Shown in pieces: positions 35,766-45,797 of a DNA stretch of 51,571 nt. The DNA lies in contig JAGXLO010000003.1 of assembly GCA_018334695.1 (NCBI GenBank), forward strand, positions 1 through 51,571. Reading direction: 5' to 3'. Positions within the stretch are counted from its first letter, which is position 1. Each line of letters opens with the position of its first letter. The notes below the pieces were generated by a model. It saw only the letters and a list, made by a program, of their open reading frames with translations, had not been told where the DNA came from and did not search any database. Made by a program: the position numbers and the translations under genes. The DNA is from Candidatus Cloacimonadota bacterium (GTDB lineage Bacteria > Cloacimonadota > Cloacimonadia > JGIOTU-2).

Positions 35766-38498
35766 TTATTCTGTCAATTCATATCCGTCGTATTTAGCCT
35801 TTTTCGTAGCAGGAATGCCATATTTTAGCCAGGCAGGAGCTGGTCTGTCTTTTAGAAAATGATTGAAGTATTGAAAGAGTCTTTTAGTATAATCAATGCG
35901 ATTATTCCATTTTCTTAATGAATGTTTTTCTCCGGTATAATTAAGCATCCAGACTGGCTTTTGTAAACGTCGTAATCCCAAAAACAGCTCTATACCTTGC
36001 GTCCATGGTACAGCACCGTCGCGATCATTATGTAAAATAAGAAGAGGAGTGTTTATACTATCAGCATAGAATAAAGGAGAATTTTTGATATACAATCTGC
36101 GATTTTCCCAGAGTGATTCCCCCATTCTGCTTTGCCCAACCTCATATTGATTTTGTCTGCTTTTCCCGGAGCCCCAGCGAATTCCACCGTAGGCGCTTGT
36201 CATATTACTAACAGGTGCACCTGCCATAGCTGCTGCAAACATATCCGTTTGAGTAATTATATAGGCTGCTTCATATCCGCCCCAGCTGTGTCCTACTAAT
36301 CCTATATGATTTTTATCAATGATACCCTTTTTTAACAAGCCTTTTACACCACTAACTACTGCTTCTCTTGCATCTTCTCCGGGAGTACCTACATCATATT
36401 TTATATCCGGTTTAAAAATCAAGTATCCGTTACTCAGATAAAAGGGGTAATTTACAATACTTCTGCTGGGTCTAACAGTATAATGACTATGTAACCTGTC
36501 ACTTGTTTTTTCATAAATTTTCACTATCAGAGGATATTGCTTTGTCGAATCAAAATCTTCCGGCTTATATAAAATCCCTTGTAGTTCCTTACCTGAAGGA
36601 GTTTTCCATTCAACTAGTTCACTTGTACCCCAGATATATTTCTCTTCTTGAGCATCTAGATTAGAAATTTTTTCAATATTTTGAAATTTTTCATCACTTT
36701 GGTAGAGATCTCCATATTCAGCAAAAGACATCTTTCTCCAGATCAATCTATCAGCCCTTTTTGCTTCTTGCAAATAATAATATATATAATCACCGTAAAT
36801 TAACTTCTCAGGACCGTCAGCAGTAGTAATATTAAGCTTGGAGTAACCATCTTTTTTATTCTTATCATTAAAGATGACTAGGTATATATTATTTTCTACA
36901 AACAAATTATTCTTATCTATATCAGCATAGCGATAGATAATAGAATTGTCCCTACCATTGGTTAATTTTAATGGTTTTTCGGACATTTTAGGGTCTATTT
37001 TCCAAATGTCGTATTTGTCGTATACCAGAATGTATTTATCATTTTCTGTCCAGCCTGCTATACCATAAGCATAAGGATTTTTAGGTCTGTCGTATTCATC
37101 GTTGAAAAAGTTTACATCTATATTGCCGGTTAAATTATATTTTTCAGCAGTTTCGGTAGCTTCGGCAAACCAAACCCCTTGCTCCCTATCAAACCAGTAG
37201 ATAAATTTGTTAGCAGGAGAAAGTCTGTAATAACTTTGGGTTTTCTCAACTACCTTTCGTCTTTTACCAGTATTTAAATTTACTAAATAATAATCCCGAT
37301 ACGAGGGACTTGTCCATTGAGATGAAATTTGGTATGGAAAATGTGCAGTGTTAATTGCGTAATTACAGGGTCCATTTTCCTCTATAGAAGAAAACTTGCT
37401 TGTACTATCTTCGATTTGTATATATTTTTCTTTTTCAATATTATAGCAAGTAAGATATTCCCTTTCCAGCTCCTCTTTTAGATGCTCTTTTTGATAAGAC
37501 TGAATTCGTTTATCCTTCCAGTGCCAGAGTTCCAGATTATAATCAATATCCCTTTTACTGGATTTTTCATAATTGTTCACAATTGTTATACCAAAAAAAA
37601 GTTTCTTGTTATCTCCGGAAAAAGCCAAATCTTCATTAGTGCCTACCGTCCAACTTCTTTTTTTTATTTCCATAAACGGATCAAGCAGAAATGGCATTTT
37701 TTTACCTTCTTGCCATAGTGCAATATGATATTTCTCCGTTATTGTATCAGAGGCAGCGATAAATGCTATTTGTTTCCCTATTTTATCGATCTTGATTTCT
37801 TCTACTTTATAAGAACTTCTATAAATAACTTTACTGGTTTTATTTTTTGTCTCATATTTAATTACAAGACAAGAATCGGTTGAATCACTGGTTGTTTGAG
37901 AAAATGCAATCATACTACCATCTTTGCTAATATCAAAATTATTTACTCGAGCAAATTCTTCATAAAACATTTCTGCCGGATTTATAATTACCAATTTTTC
38001 TATGGGCTCTTTCTTGTCCAATGTATCTTCTACCACTTCGCTAGAATCCTCATACAAAAATGCCATAAATGATGAGGAATCTTCTGCTAATTCAAATTCT
38101 TTCAAGTTTGGTATTTTTTTTAGTGAATCCTCTGCAAAAATATATATTCCCAGGGAATCAGGCTGTTGCTTATCATCTTCTTCATCCGTAGAAAATCTCG
38201 GTTCAATAATAAATGCAGCATAATCGGAATTAGATGAAAATTCTGATCTGTCACCTCGAGGGATCGAATCTTTGATTCCTGTACTTGTTTCATGAAAAAC
38301 GAGATAACCATCACCCCGCATGGGATTTATTTCATAGGAAATATATTTGGCATCAGGTGAAATTTGGGGATCGTTTAAATATTTCCATTCTTCATACACA
38401 GAATGTGTTAAGGGCTTTTTCGCAGCAGTAAGCAAAATATTTGCAAACGTAAAAAATATGAAAAAAGAGACTAAAATTATAATAGATATTTTTCGCAT
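35766..38498 (-). CDS. Secreted S9-family peptidase (prolyl oligopeptidase/DPP-like)
   Basis: 910 residues: signal peptide (about 1-25, IILVSFFIFFTFANILLTAA), a long beta-propeller-like region to about 640, then an alpha/beta-hydrolase domain. The nucleophile motif is VGHSWGGYEAA (Ser738 by my count), followed by Asp827 in HNDRDGAVPW and His859 in GEKHSL, the normal order of the catalytic triad. Family members cut peptides after proline or act as dipeptidyl or acylaminoacyl peptidases. A DE-rich insertion near 100-165 is probably a disordered loop. It faces the redox operon and is followed upstream by a second secreted protease, suggesting a protein-degrading lifestyle. Confidence 0.92.
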   Translation of the reverse strand: MRKISIIILVSFFIFFTFANILLTAAKKPLTHSVYEEWKYLNDPQISPDAKYISYEINPMRGDGYLVFHETSTGIKDSIPRGDRSEFSSNSDYAAFIIEPRFSTDEEDDKQQPDSLGIYIFAEDSLKKIPNLKEFELAEDSSSFMAFLYEDSSEVVEDTLDKKEPIEKLVIINPAEMFYEEFARVNNFDISKDGSMIAFSQTTSDSTDSCLVIKYETKNKTSKVIYRSSYKVEEIKIDKIGKQIAFIAASDTITEKYHIALWQEGKKMPFLLDPFMEIKKRSWTVGTNEDLAFSGDNKKLFFGITIVNNYEKSSKRDIDYNLELWHWKDKRIQSYQKEHLKEELEREYLTCYNIEKEKYIQIEDSTSKFSSIEENGPCNYAINTAHFPYQISSQWTSPSYRDYYLVNLNTGKRRKVVEKTQSYYRLSPANKFIYWFDREQGVWFAEATETAEKYNLTGNIDVNFFNDEYDRPKNPYAYGIAGWTENDKYILVYDKYDIWKIDPKMSEKPLKLTNGRDNSIIYRYADIDKNNLFVENNIYLVIFNDKNKKDGYSKLNITTADGPEKLIYGDYIYYYLQEAKRADRLIWRKMSFAEYGDLYQSDEKFQNIEKISNLDAQEEKYIWGTSELVEWKTPSGKELQGILYKPEDFDSTKQYPLIVKIYEKTSDRLHSHYTVRPSRSIVNYPFYLSNGYLIFKPDIKYDVGTPGEDAREAVVSGVKGLLKKGIIDKNHIGLVGHSWGGYEAAYIITQTDMFAAAMAGAPVSNMTSAYGGIRWGSGKSRQNQYEVGQSRMGESLWENRRLYIKNSPLFYADSINTPLLILHNDRDGAVPWTQGIELFLGLRRLQKPVWMLNYTGEKHSLRKWNNRIDYTKRLFQYFNHFLKDRPAPAWLKYGIPATKKAKYDGYELTE

Positions 38499-38584
38499 AT
38501 TAATTTCCTCACTTTGTTAATATCAACACAAAACCGAATGAGAATTTTTGAGAAAGGATAATTTATAACTAAATCAATGATATT

Positions 38585-41500
38585 TTATCTGATAAGAAGC
38601 ATCTTTCTGACGAAGCTGGAATTGTCAGTTTTAATTTTATAAAAATATATTCCGGAAGAAACCTTCTGGGCATCTTTATTCTTACCATTCCACTTAACTG
38701 TATAATTACCCTGTGAAAAGTATTTTTCTGTGATATTTTTTACTTTTTGACCCAGAATATTATAGACAGATATTTCAATATTTTGCGGTTGAGCCAATGC
38801 AAACTCAATATTCATGGTCTCCTGAACAGTAAATGGATTAGGATAATTTTTTACAGAAAGCAATACGGGTTCATCAGGCTGCGGTTCATCAACAATAAAA
38901 GGTGGTGCTCCATATTCATAGCATCCCATATCGACTATAGGTTCTCCGTCGTCGTCTCCATCCCAAATACGTTCATTTCCTGCCAGATCAGTATCGGAAT
39001 TCACATAGCTATTCCAGCCTGCATCAATACATGGACTTGCAGAGGTTAACTCATAATTTATCTGGTCGGGATCTTCGAATAAGGGATTTAAATTGATATT
39101 TCCCGTTCCCTGATAACCATCCTCTACATTAGAATAACTAACTTCCACATCAGAATTTAATTTAGTGATTTCTGGTGCAATACTATCAGCCCAGAGAATT
39201 GAATTATGAATATTCAATGTACCGGAATAGACCATTGCTCCACTTCCGTAATTTTGGGCATAATTCTTTGAGAACGTACAGTTTTTAATGGAACAATCTG
39301 AATCATAAACATAAAATCCGCCACCAAAGCCGGTGTTTCCTATAACCGAATTACCTATAAAAAGACAATTTTCAGTTTCAAAATCAGAAGAGCCTTCCAA
39401 AGCAACTCCTCCACCACGAATCGAATTATTACCGTGAAAAACCGAATTTTTTATCAATCCTGCTTGAGAAAGTGAATAGATCCCTCCTCCGTACTGTGAA
39501 GCACTATTATTTTCAAAAATACTGTTATCCACAGTAACCTGAAAAGCGGCTGAATCTGCATTAAAATACGCAGCAGCTCCATTTTCAGCTATATTATCGT
39601 TGAACTCACTATGATTAATTACTAAATTTACGCAATTTTTACTAAACAAAGCGCCCCCCATACTTCCACTCTCATTTGATACAAAATCGGAGCTATCAAT
39701 AATTATATTGGTATTATTATTTAGATAGATGGCAGCACCTTTTTGTGCAATGTTACTGCCAAAACTATTATTTATAACCCAAGTTGAATCAACGCCACCC
39801 ACAGCTAATGCTCCTCCATAACTGGCTTCCAGAGCTGTAAATTGATTGTTTTTGAACCCCAGATTTTCCCCACCGTCTATATAGATAGCTCCTCCATTAC
39901 CAGCTGCAGAGCAACTATCGAAAACACAATTTTCCAGGTGTAAAGAAGAATTTTCGCCGTAAATCGTTCCACCATCAGTAGGATTGTAGAAATTTTTAAA
40001 TGTAAGTCCATTTATAACTGTTGATTCGCTATTTTTCAGGGCAAAGGCGAAACCTGCATTATCTCCATCCAAAATACAGTCTTCATTCCCATTTTCAGAA
40101 GTGATATAGACATTTTTTCCTTCTAAATCCAGGTTTTTATTCATACTTCCGCCATAGGTTCCATCTGCTATGAGGAGAGTATCTCCATCGTAAACATGAT
40201 TTATTCCCTGGTACAGATTTGTATAATCTCCTGAGCCGTCTGCAGCTATATAAACTACATTTCCGCCACCGCTGGCAACATCAATATAATTATATTTTGG
40301 CCTGGATGCAGTAAACCCAAACTCATCCGTCACAGTTAACTTAACTGTTTTTTTGCCAATCACATTATAAATATGAGAAGGAGATTGTTCAGTAGAAGTT
40401 TCTCCATCTCCGAACTGCCAATACCAGCTTGCGATAGAATCAGATATGGAAGTAGTTTCATCAAAAAATTGAACTTGCAGAGGTTTATCGCCAAATAGCA
40501 CATCAGCATAAAAATTAGGAGTAATAACATTATTTTCTTTAGTAACAGTCACATCATCTATATAAGTTCCTTTTCCTATTTCTCCCTCATTACTAAACAT
40601 TCTAAATCTAATCTTAACTTCAGTACCTGCCGGATATTGAGAAAGGTTATATTCATAAGGTAGCCAATCATTACCTGTGGTTAATGTGCCCAAAGCTCCC
40701 CCACTGCCAATAAAATCAAGAGTTTCCCATTCATTTCCCTCCTTCACTTCTACGTACATCCCATCTGTACCATAATTGGGAAAATCATACCAGCACCAAA
40801 AGGATAATACAGAATTTTCATCCAGAACAATATCCTCCGAAATAAGACTGGCATTCATATTGTTTACATATCTGTGAGTCAAAGAATCACCACAATACCA
40901 GCTGTAATCTCCGGACATTGATTTAAAATAGGTTTGATGCCACAAATCATTCTCGCCGGAATGAGTCCAGTTATCAGTTCCGGATTCCATATCATCTTCA
41001 AAACCTATTTCCCCTACAGCCAAAATAAAGGAATCAATTGTTGTAGTACCGTTTTTGTAGATATGAAGATACAGTATAGGAAATAATGGAGTGGGACAAT
41101 TAGAATCTATACCTACTTCCAGATATTCTGCAGAATAATCTTCCGGAGTGATCTTGTCAAAACTCCAGGCACAATATGGTATGCTTAAATAGGGACTATC
41201 TGTACTTAATGTTACAGTAACATCATCAGCTGATATTAGACCTTTGTTTTGTAAAATCAGATTGGGATTAACAAATTCTCCCGGTTCTGCTATTCCGTTA
41301 TCATTACCCATAGAATCGCTTATTTCATGAGTATAATAGCTAATTTTTGCTTCTGCACCTACAATACCAAGTACACCATCCCATATCTCTTCAGCAGAAC
41401 TTATTTGATAATTTAAATATATAGTCTCTTCATTTTTAATTTCATTAGAACCAATAAATTCAAATGCTCCTGCTAATTGGACTGAATCATTGGAAGCAAT

Positions 41501-43750
41501 AGTTGCTATGGATTCCAATGAATCGAGAAAAGTTACTTTATCACTAGTAGTTTCTAAAGTTAAATTTAGATTAGAAACAGGATTTGAGCCAAAGTTTTTT
41601 ACAGTTATATCCACAAGAGCAGTGTCACCGGGTTCAATCAAATTCGAGATTGAGCCATTCAAAGAAAAATCAGATATCTGAATATAAGTCTGATCAGTAT
41701 CTACTTTTATCGCACCTTCCACTGGGATAAAGTTTTTTCCTGTTACAGTAATAGAAATATCTTTAGATGGATCAGTTACTTCTATTGGAAGTGATAATTG
41801 CCCGTTAATACCAGTATATCCGGTTACGTAAATACCCTGCTGTTGAGCCATAAGGCAAACAAGAGCATTCTCCACAGGCTGTGCGTCATGATTCACTGTA
41901 ATATTGCATTGGTTATTTCCAAGGGGAATAGTGTCTGGATAATTTACCGTAAGTTCCCGGGGTTCATCAGTCCAAATAGGCAGCGTGGGATCACCAAGCA
42001 GATTGATTTCATATTCGCACCAGCGAAATACATTTTCTTGTCCAGAAAATGGTATATAAGTTGATTTTATCGCTCCTACAGTATTGCCGATAGTATTTAT
42101 TCCCTTGTCAAAAATCTGATGGTAAAATTCTTGATCAAATCTGTCTGAGTACCCATAAACCGGATTACCCGGACTTCCCCAGCCATAGCGTGAATTGCCA
42201 ACAAATGCTACACCACCACCATCGGGATTAGTTAAAAAATGTTCTGCTATGCAATCATAATCAAAAGCAGCAGGCCAGCAACCGATAGAATACAGAACAG
42301 AATACTTTGGTCCATTTGTAAGTATATCCATGTCATTATTGGTAAGATGGCCATCACCAATTCCCATTACATTCCACCAGGCATGACCATCGTGATTAAC
42401 AAAATTTTTACCGTTATTAAGTGCAGTCATCACGTTTTCATAGGTTTCATTACCCTGAGATTGATATAATTTCTCTATCGGATCAAATCTGGGAGGAACA
42501 TACAGACTATCTATAAGATCTTTACCAATTCCGGAATCAGTATAGGGATCCCACCATAACACCATGGCTAAATATAGCATTTCTTTCGCATAATCTTCAG
42601 GTGGATTTTTTTCGTAAGTTATTACTTTATCAACAAATGCAGATGCTTCTGATGAGTTTTCTACCGGAGCTCTGCCCACAAAAACATCAGGATACATATC
42701 AATATCATCTTCTACTTCACCGTAGATATCATTCCCATTTTCATTCCAGCTGCCATCAAGGTCGGAATAATACAGATCGCAGGGGAGATAATTATCTTCG
42801 TAGTCACCATATTCGCAGTCAAAAGCAAAGGCTTTTCTATCCGGAATAACTTGAGTATCTCCCCCCAGGAGCACCCACAAAGTTCCCCAATTTTGATAGG
42901 CATCTTTGATAAAATTTCTTATTTTAGCAGCATTATCAACACCGGAATATTCATCATAAATCCATTCAGCTGTAACTAATTCGGCAGAAAATCCTTTTTT
43001 GTTTTTCCAATTTGCCAGATCTCCAAATTCAGGCACCAAATCTTCTGAAGTTATAATAACATACAGATATTCTTCATCAGGCAATTTATTGGATTTGTTA
43101 GAATTTACATTGTAATTGTACGATCGTAAGTCTTGAGGATTATCAACTAATTTTCTTACTTTATTTGTAAGATAATCCTCAGCCAGTTTAGAGCGTTTGG
43201 TAATTTTTGCGGTTTGATCAACCACATTGCGTAAACTAATATTCACTGTGATTTTAGAATAGAATTTTACCTGTCTAATGGCAGGATCATATTGGAAGGG
43301 ATGAATTAGCAATGAGGCAATATTGTAGCCCGAAAGATATCCTCTTTTGCCTTTTTCAACAATATTTTCAGGAAACAGATTTTTAGATTTATAATACTTA
43401 TCTACGGGTTGGACAAAATTGACTTCACTTTCCTTTTTGGACAACACGGTAGGTGGCTGAGCCGGATAAATATTAAATGCTTTATCAAGGAAGGTTGATT
43501 CAGTATTAGTAATTTTGATTTTTGCAATCTCTTTGCCGGGAGGTATAGATAATTTTGAAGCATCTCTGGGTAAACTTGGAGCACCAGTTTGTATCGTGTT
43601 GGTTAAATCACCGTACTCTATATAATCATAGTTCCTTATCTCTCTGAATTTAATTTTATTTATATCGTAATTTAAGCTAATTTCCAATGCATTTATAGAA
43701 GTTATAAAAATTAAAGTAATCATAATTGTTAGAAGAACCGGCTTTTTCAT
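38585..43750 (-). CDS. Gingipain-like C25 cysteine protease with beta-helix and FlgD-like secretion tail
   Basis: 1721 residues. Signal peptide (1-22), a propeptide to about 220, then a peptidase C25 domain (about 228-590). The catalytic pair is probably His456 (NHDGHAWW) and Cys491 (YSIGCWPAAFD), 35 residues apart, close to the gingipain spacing. Next come Ig-like segments, a MAM-like jelly-roll opening DDMESGTDNWTHSG (about 970-1150), a PKD domain (about 1155-1240, WQFGDGETSTEQSPSHIY), and a right-handed parallel beta-helix of about 350 residues starting AADGSGDYTNLYQGI. The last 85 residues (NYPNPF...IEISVYNILGQKV...SSGIYFYKI) are an FlgD Ig-like tail of the type IX sorting type. It is likely exported and surface-attached or released. 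The ATG lacks a strong ribosome-binding site. Confidence 0.9.
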   Translation of the reverse strand: MKKPVLLTIMITLIFITSINALEISLNYDINKIKFREIRNYDYIEYGDLTNTIQTGAPSLPRDASKLSIPPGKEIAKIKITNTESTFLDKAFNIYPAQPPTVLSKKESEVNFVQPVDKYYKSKNLFPENIVEKGKRGYLSGYNIASLLIHPFQYDPAIRQVKFYSKITVNISLRNVVDQTAKITKRSKLAEDYLTNKVRKLVDNPQDLRSYNYNVNSNKSNKLPDEEYLYVIITSEDLVPEFGDLANWKNKKGFSAELVTAEWIYDEYSGVDNAAKIRNFIKDAYQNWGTLWVLLGGDTQVIPDRKAFAFDCEYGDYEDNYLPCDLYYSDLDGSWNENGNDIYGEVEDDIDMYPDVFVGRAPVENSSEASAFVDKVITYEKNPPEDYAKEMLYLAMVLWWDPYTDSGIGKDLIDSLYVPPRFDPIEKLYQSQGNETYENVMTALNNGKNFVNHDGHAWWNVMGIGDGHLTNNDMDILTNGPKYSVLYSIGCWPAAFDYDCIAEHFLTNPDGGGVAFVGNSRYGWGSPGNPVYGYSDRFDQEFYHQIFDKGINTIGNTVGAIKSTYIPFSGQENVFRWCEYEINLLGDPTLPIWTDEPRELTVNYPDTIPLGNNQCNITVNHDAQPVENALVCLMAQQQGIYVTGYTGINGQLSLPIEVTDPSKDISITVTGKNFIPVEGAIKVDTDQTYIQISDFSLNGSISNLIEPGDTALVDITVKNFGSNPVSNLNLTLETTSDKVTFLDSLESIATIASNDSVQLAGAFEFIGSNEIKNEETIYLNYQISSAEEIWDGVLGIVGAEAKISYYTHEISDSMGNDNGIAEPGEFVNPNLILQNKGLISADDVTVTLSTDSPYLSIPYCAWSFDKITPEDYSAEYLEVGIDSNCPTPLFPILYLHIYKNGTTTIDSFILAVGEIGFEDDMESGTDNWTHSGENDLWHQTYFKSMSGDYSWYCGDSLTHRYVNNMNASLISEDIVLDENSVLSFWCWYDFPNYGTDGMYVEVKEGNEWETLDFIGSGGALGTLTTGNDWLPYEYNLSQYPAGTEVKIRFRMFSNEGEIGKGTYIDDVTVTKENNVITPNFYADVLFGDKPLQVQFFDETTSISDSIASWYWQFGDGETSTEQSPSHIYNVIGKKTVKLTVTDEFGFTASRPKYNYIDVASGGGNVVYIAADGSGDYTNLYQGINHVYDGDTLLIADGTYGGSMNKNLDLEGKNVYITSENGNEDCILDGDNAGFAFALKNSESTVINGLTFKNFYNPTDGGTIYGENSSLHLENCVFDSCSAAGNGGAIYIDGGENLGFKNNQFTALEASYGGALAVGGVDSTWVINNSFGSNIAQKGAAIYLNNNTNIIIDSSDFVSNESGSMGGALFSKNCVNLVINHSEFNDNIAENGAAAYFNADSAAFQVTVDNSIFENNSASQYGGGIYSLSQAGLIKNSVFHGNNSIRGGGVALEGSSDFETENCLFIGNSVIGNTGFGGGFYVYDSDCSIKNCTFSKNYAQNYGSGAMVYSGTLNIHNSILWADSIAPEITKLNSDVEVSYSNVEDGYQGTGNINLNPLFEDPDQINYELTSASPCIDAGWNSYVNSDTDLAGNERIWDGDDDGEPIVDMGCYEYGAPPFIVDEPQPDEPVLLSVKNYPNPFTVQETMNIEFALAQPQNIEISVYNILGQKVKNITEKYFSQGNYTVKWNGKNKDAQKVSSGIYFYKIKTDNSSFVRKMLLIR

Positions 43751-43824
43751 AAATTATTCCTTCGACTTAATTTTTTTTATTAAAATTTGAGGTCTTAAAA
43801 TATAGTTTCTAAAAATTTTTGAGA

Positions 43825-44313
43825 TTAATCAACTCGATAAAAATACACGGCTCCTTCATTTTTACCATCATTTATCTCAGAGAAAAATTTTTCATTCATT
43901 TCAATTTCATAATCCTGCGGCTCAACATATTGGGCTGTAACAGTAACCTGGTTATCTTTAGTGACTTTGAATTTCACATAATTATATAAAAATCCTCTAT
44001 AATTTATCAAGCTGCTATGCGAAAAAGCAACAAAGGCTTGAGTATTGCCCACTGCTCCTTTTGCAAAATATTCAAAAACATGTATTTTCATACCACCAAT
44101 TGCCTGGGGTGATCTATCCTGCACTTCATTATCGCTTATTAATTTGCAATCCCCATAATGGACTACAACTTTTACCTCTTCTCCCCGATTTAGATTTTCC
44201 ATTAAGTCTTCAAAGTTGGTTACCTGAGTAGTTTCTGCGTTTACAGATTGGCTCCAAACGACAACTAGCACAAACACTGCGATATAGAGCCAGCCTTTAT
44301 ATTTATTCTTCAT
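43825..44313 (-). CDS. Secreted VirK-like protein
   Basis: 162 residues with a clear signal peptide (about 1-26, ending VNAE). The mature start NFEDLMENLNRGEEVKVVVHYGDCKL resembles the VirK family pattern LLxALxxGkxVrvvidyxxC, and the rest is beta-rich with a central IGGMKIHVFEYFA segment. VirK proteins are periplasmic or secreted and of poorly known function; the name comes from plant pathogens and does not imply virulence here. Located between the C25 protease and the sugar-phosphate mutase, separated by short gaps. Confidence 0.62.
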   Translation of the reverse strand: MKNKYKGWLYIAVFVLVVVWSQSVNAETTQVTNFEDLMENLNRGEEVKVVVHYGDCKLISDNEVQDRSPQAIGGMKIHVFEYFAKGAVGNTQAFVAFSHSSLINYRGFLYNYVKFKVTKDNQVTVTAQYVEPQDYEIEMNEKFFSEINDGKNEGAVYFYRVD

Positions 44314-44340
44314 ATTTCTCCTATGAAAACGTCTCTGTTA

Positions 44341-45702
44341 TTATTCCTTTGCAATATATTTATTAACCTGTTCCATTACCAGATCTTGAATTTCTTCCAA
44401 TCGTTCTTCTGATTCCGCCTCGAATCTAAGTACTATTACCGCTTGAGTATTAGAAGCTCGGAGTAGTGCCCAACCATCATCAAAAGTAATTCTCATACCA
44501 TCTATATCATTTATTTCGTAATTTTTTTTCTGGAAGTATTTTTTTACTTTTTCTACTATCTCAAATTTTTCTTCTTCTTTACATTCTTTTCTAATTTCGG
44601 GAGTTGAATACATTTTGGGCACATCAGCCAGCAGTTCGCTAGTTTTTTTGTTTTTTTGAGAGAGTATCTCCAGGAATCTGCCTGCCGCGTATATGGCATC
44701 ATCAAAGCCAAAATACTTATCCTTAAAAAACATGTGGCCACTCATTTCACCCCCAAGCAGACCGTCTATCTCGCGCATTCGTTTTTTTATGAGAGAGTGT
44801 CCGGTTTTCCACATTACAGGTTCTCCACCATGTTTTTTTATATCATCAAACAAAATTTTGGATGATTTCACATCAGCTATTACAGGTGAGCCGGGATATT
44901 CTTTTAGTACTTCTCTGGCAAAAATAGTAAGAATTTGATCTCCCCAGATAATATCTCCGTTATCATCAACAACTCCGATTCTGTCGGCATCTCCGTCAAA
45001 GCCGAATCCCACATCTGCATTTTCTTCTTTAACTGTTTTTATCAGGTCCTGAATATACTCCGGAACGGTAGGATCGGGATGATGATTAGGAAATGTTCCA
45101 TCCATTTCTTCGTATAGTGAAATCACCTCACACCCCAATCGCCTGAATATTTCGGGGGCTACAGGACCGGCAGTAGCATTACCGGAATCCACAACAACTT
45201 TTAGCTTTTTATTCACTTCCAGATTATTTACCAAGTAATCTTGATAATCTTTTACGATATTATCGTATTTTTCTATTTTTCCTTCAGCGTTAAAATACAC
45301 ATTTTCTTCAATAATTTCCCTTATTTTTTGGATCTCTTCACCAAAGATGGAAAAACTACCGACACACAACTTAAAACCATTATATTCTGGAGGATTATGG
45401 CTTCCTGTTATCATAATACCTCCATCGCTATCAAGCTGTTCTATGGCAAAATATAAAACAGGAGTGGGCACAGTGCCTATATCGATCACCTCACAACCTG
45501 TATTGGCAAGAGATTCTCCAATTATTTGACGAAAACGATCAGAACTAAGACGGCAATCTCCTCCAACTACCACTTTTTTCAAACCCTCTCTGCGCAAATA
45601 AGTTCCAAAGGCAAGCCCAATATTTTTTACCACATTATGCGTGAGATCTTCATCCACTATACCACGAATATCATACTTTCTAAAAATCTGTGGATTTAAC
45701 AT
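44341..45702 (-). CDS. Phosphomannomutase/phosphoglucomutase
   Basis: Alpha-D-phosphohexomutase of 453 residues, the size of AlgC/ManB. It opens IFRKYDIRGIVDEDLT and holds the phosphoserine loop TGSHNPPEYNGFK near 100, the metal loop GFDGDADRIG near 240, the sugar-binding GGEMSGHMFF near 320, and the C-terminal phosphate-binding RASNTQAVIVLRFEA. It interconverts hexose 1- and 6-phosphates for nucleotide-sugar and envelope polysaccharide synthesis. AGGAGG lies six bases before the ATG. TTGATA with 17-base spacing to AAATAC upstream is a possible promoter. Confidence 0.95.
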   Translation of the reverse strand: MLNPQIFRKYDIRGIVDEDLTHNVVKNIGLAFGTYLRREGLKKVVVGGDCRLSSDRFRQIIGESLANTGCEVIDIGTVPTPVLYFAIEQLDSDGGIMITGSHNPPEYNGFKLCVGSFSIFGEEIQKIREIIEENVYFNAEGKIEKYDNIVKDYQDYLVNNLEVNKKLKVVVDSGNATAGPVAPEIFRRLGCEVISLYEEMDGTFPNHHPDPTVPEYIQDLIKTVKEENADVGFGFDGDADRIGVVDDNGDIIWGDQILTIFAREVLKEYPGSPVIADVKSSKILFDDIKKHGGEPVMWKTGHSLIKKRMREIDGLLGGEMSGHMFFKDKYFGFDDAIYAAGRFLEILSQKNKKTSELLADVPKMYSTPEIRKECKEEEKFEIVEKVKKYFQKKNYEINDIDGMRITFDDGWALLRASNTQAVIVLRFEAESEERLEEIQDLVMEQVNKYIAKE

Positions 45703-45797
45703 TTAATCCTCCTAAAATTAAATTTGTCGTCAGTATTTAGATGTATCACTTTAATTATCAACTTTTTTAAATATTTTAAATTTATAAGATTTTTTCA

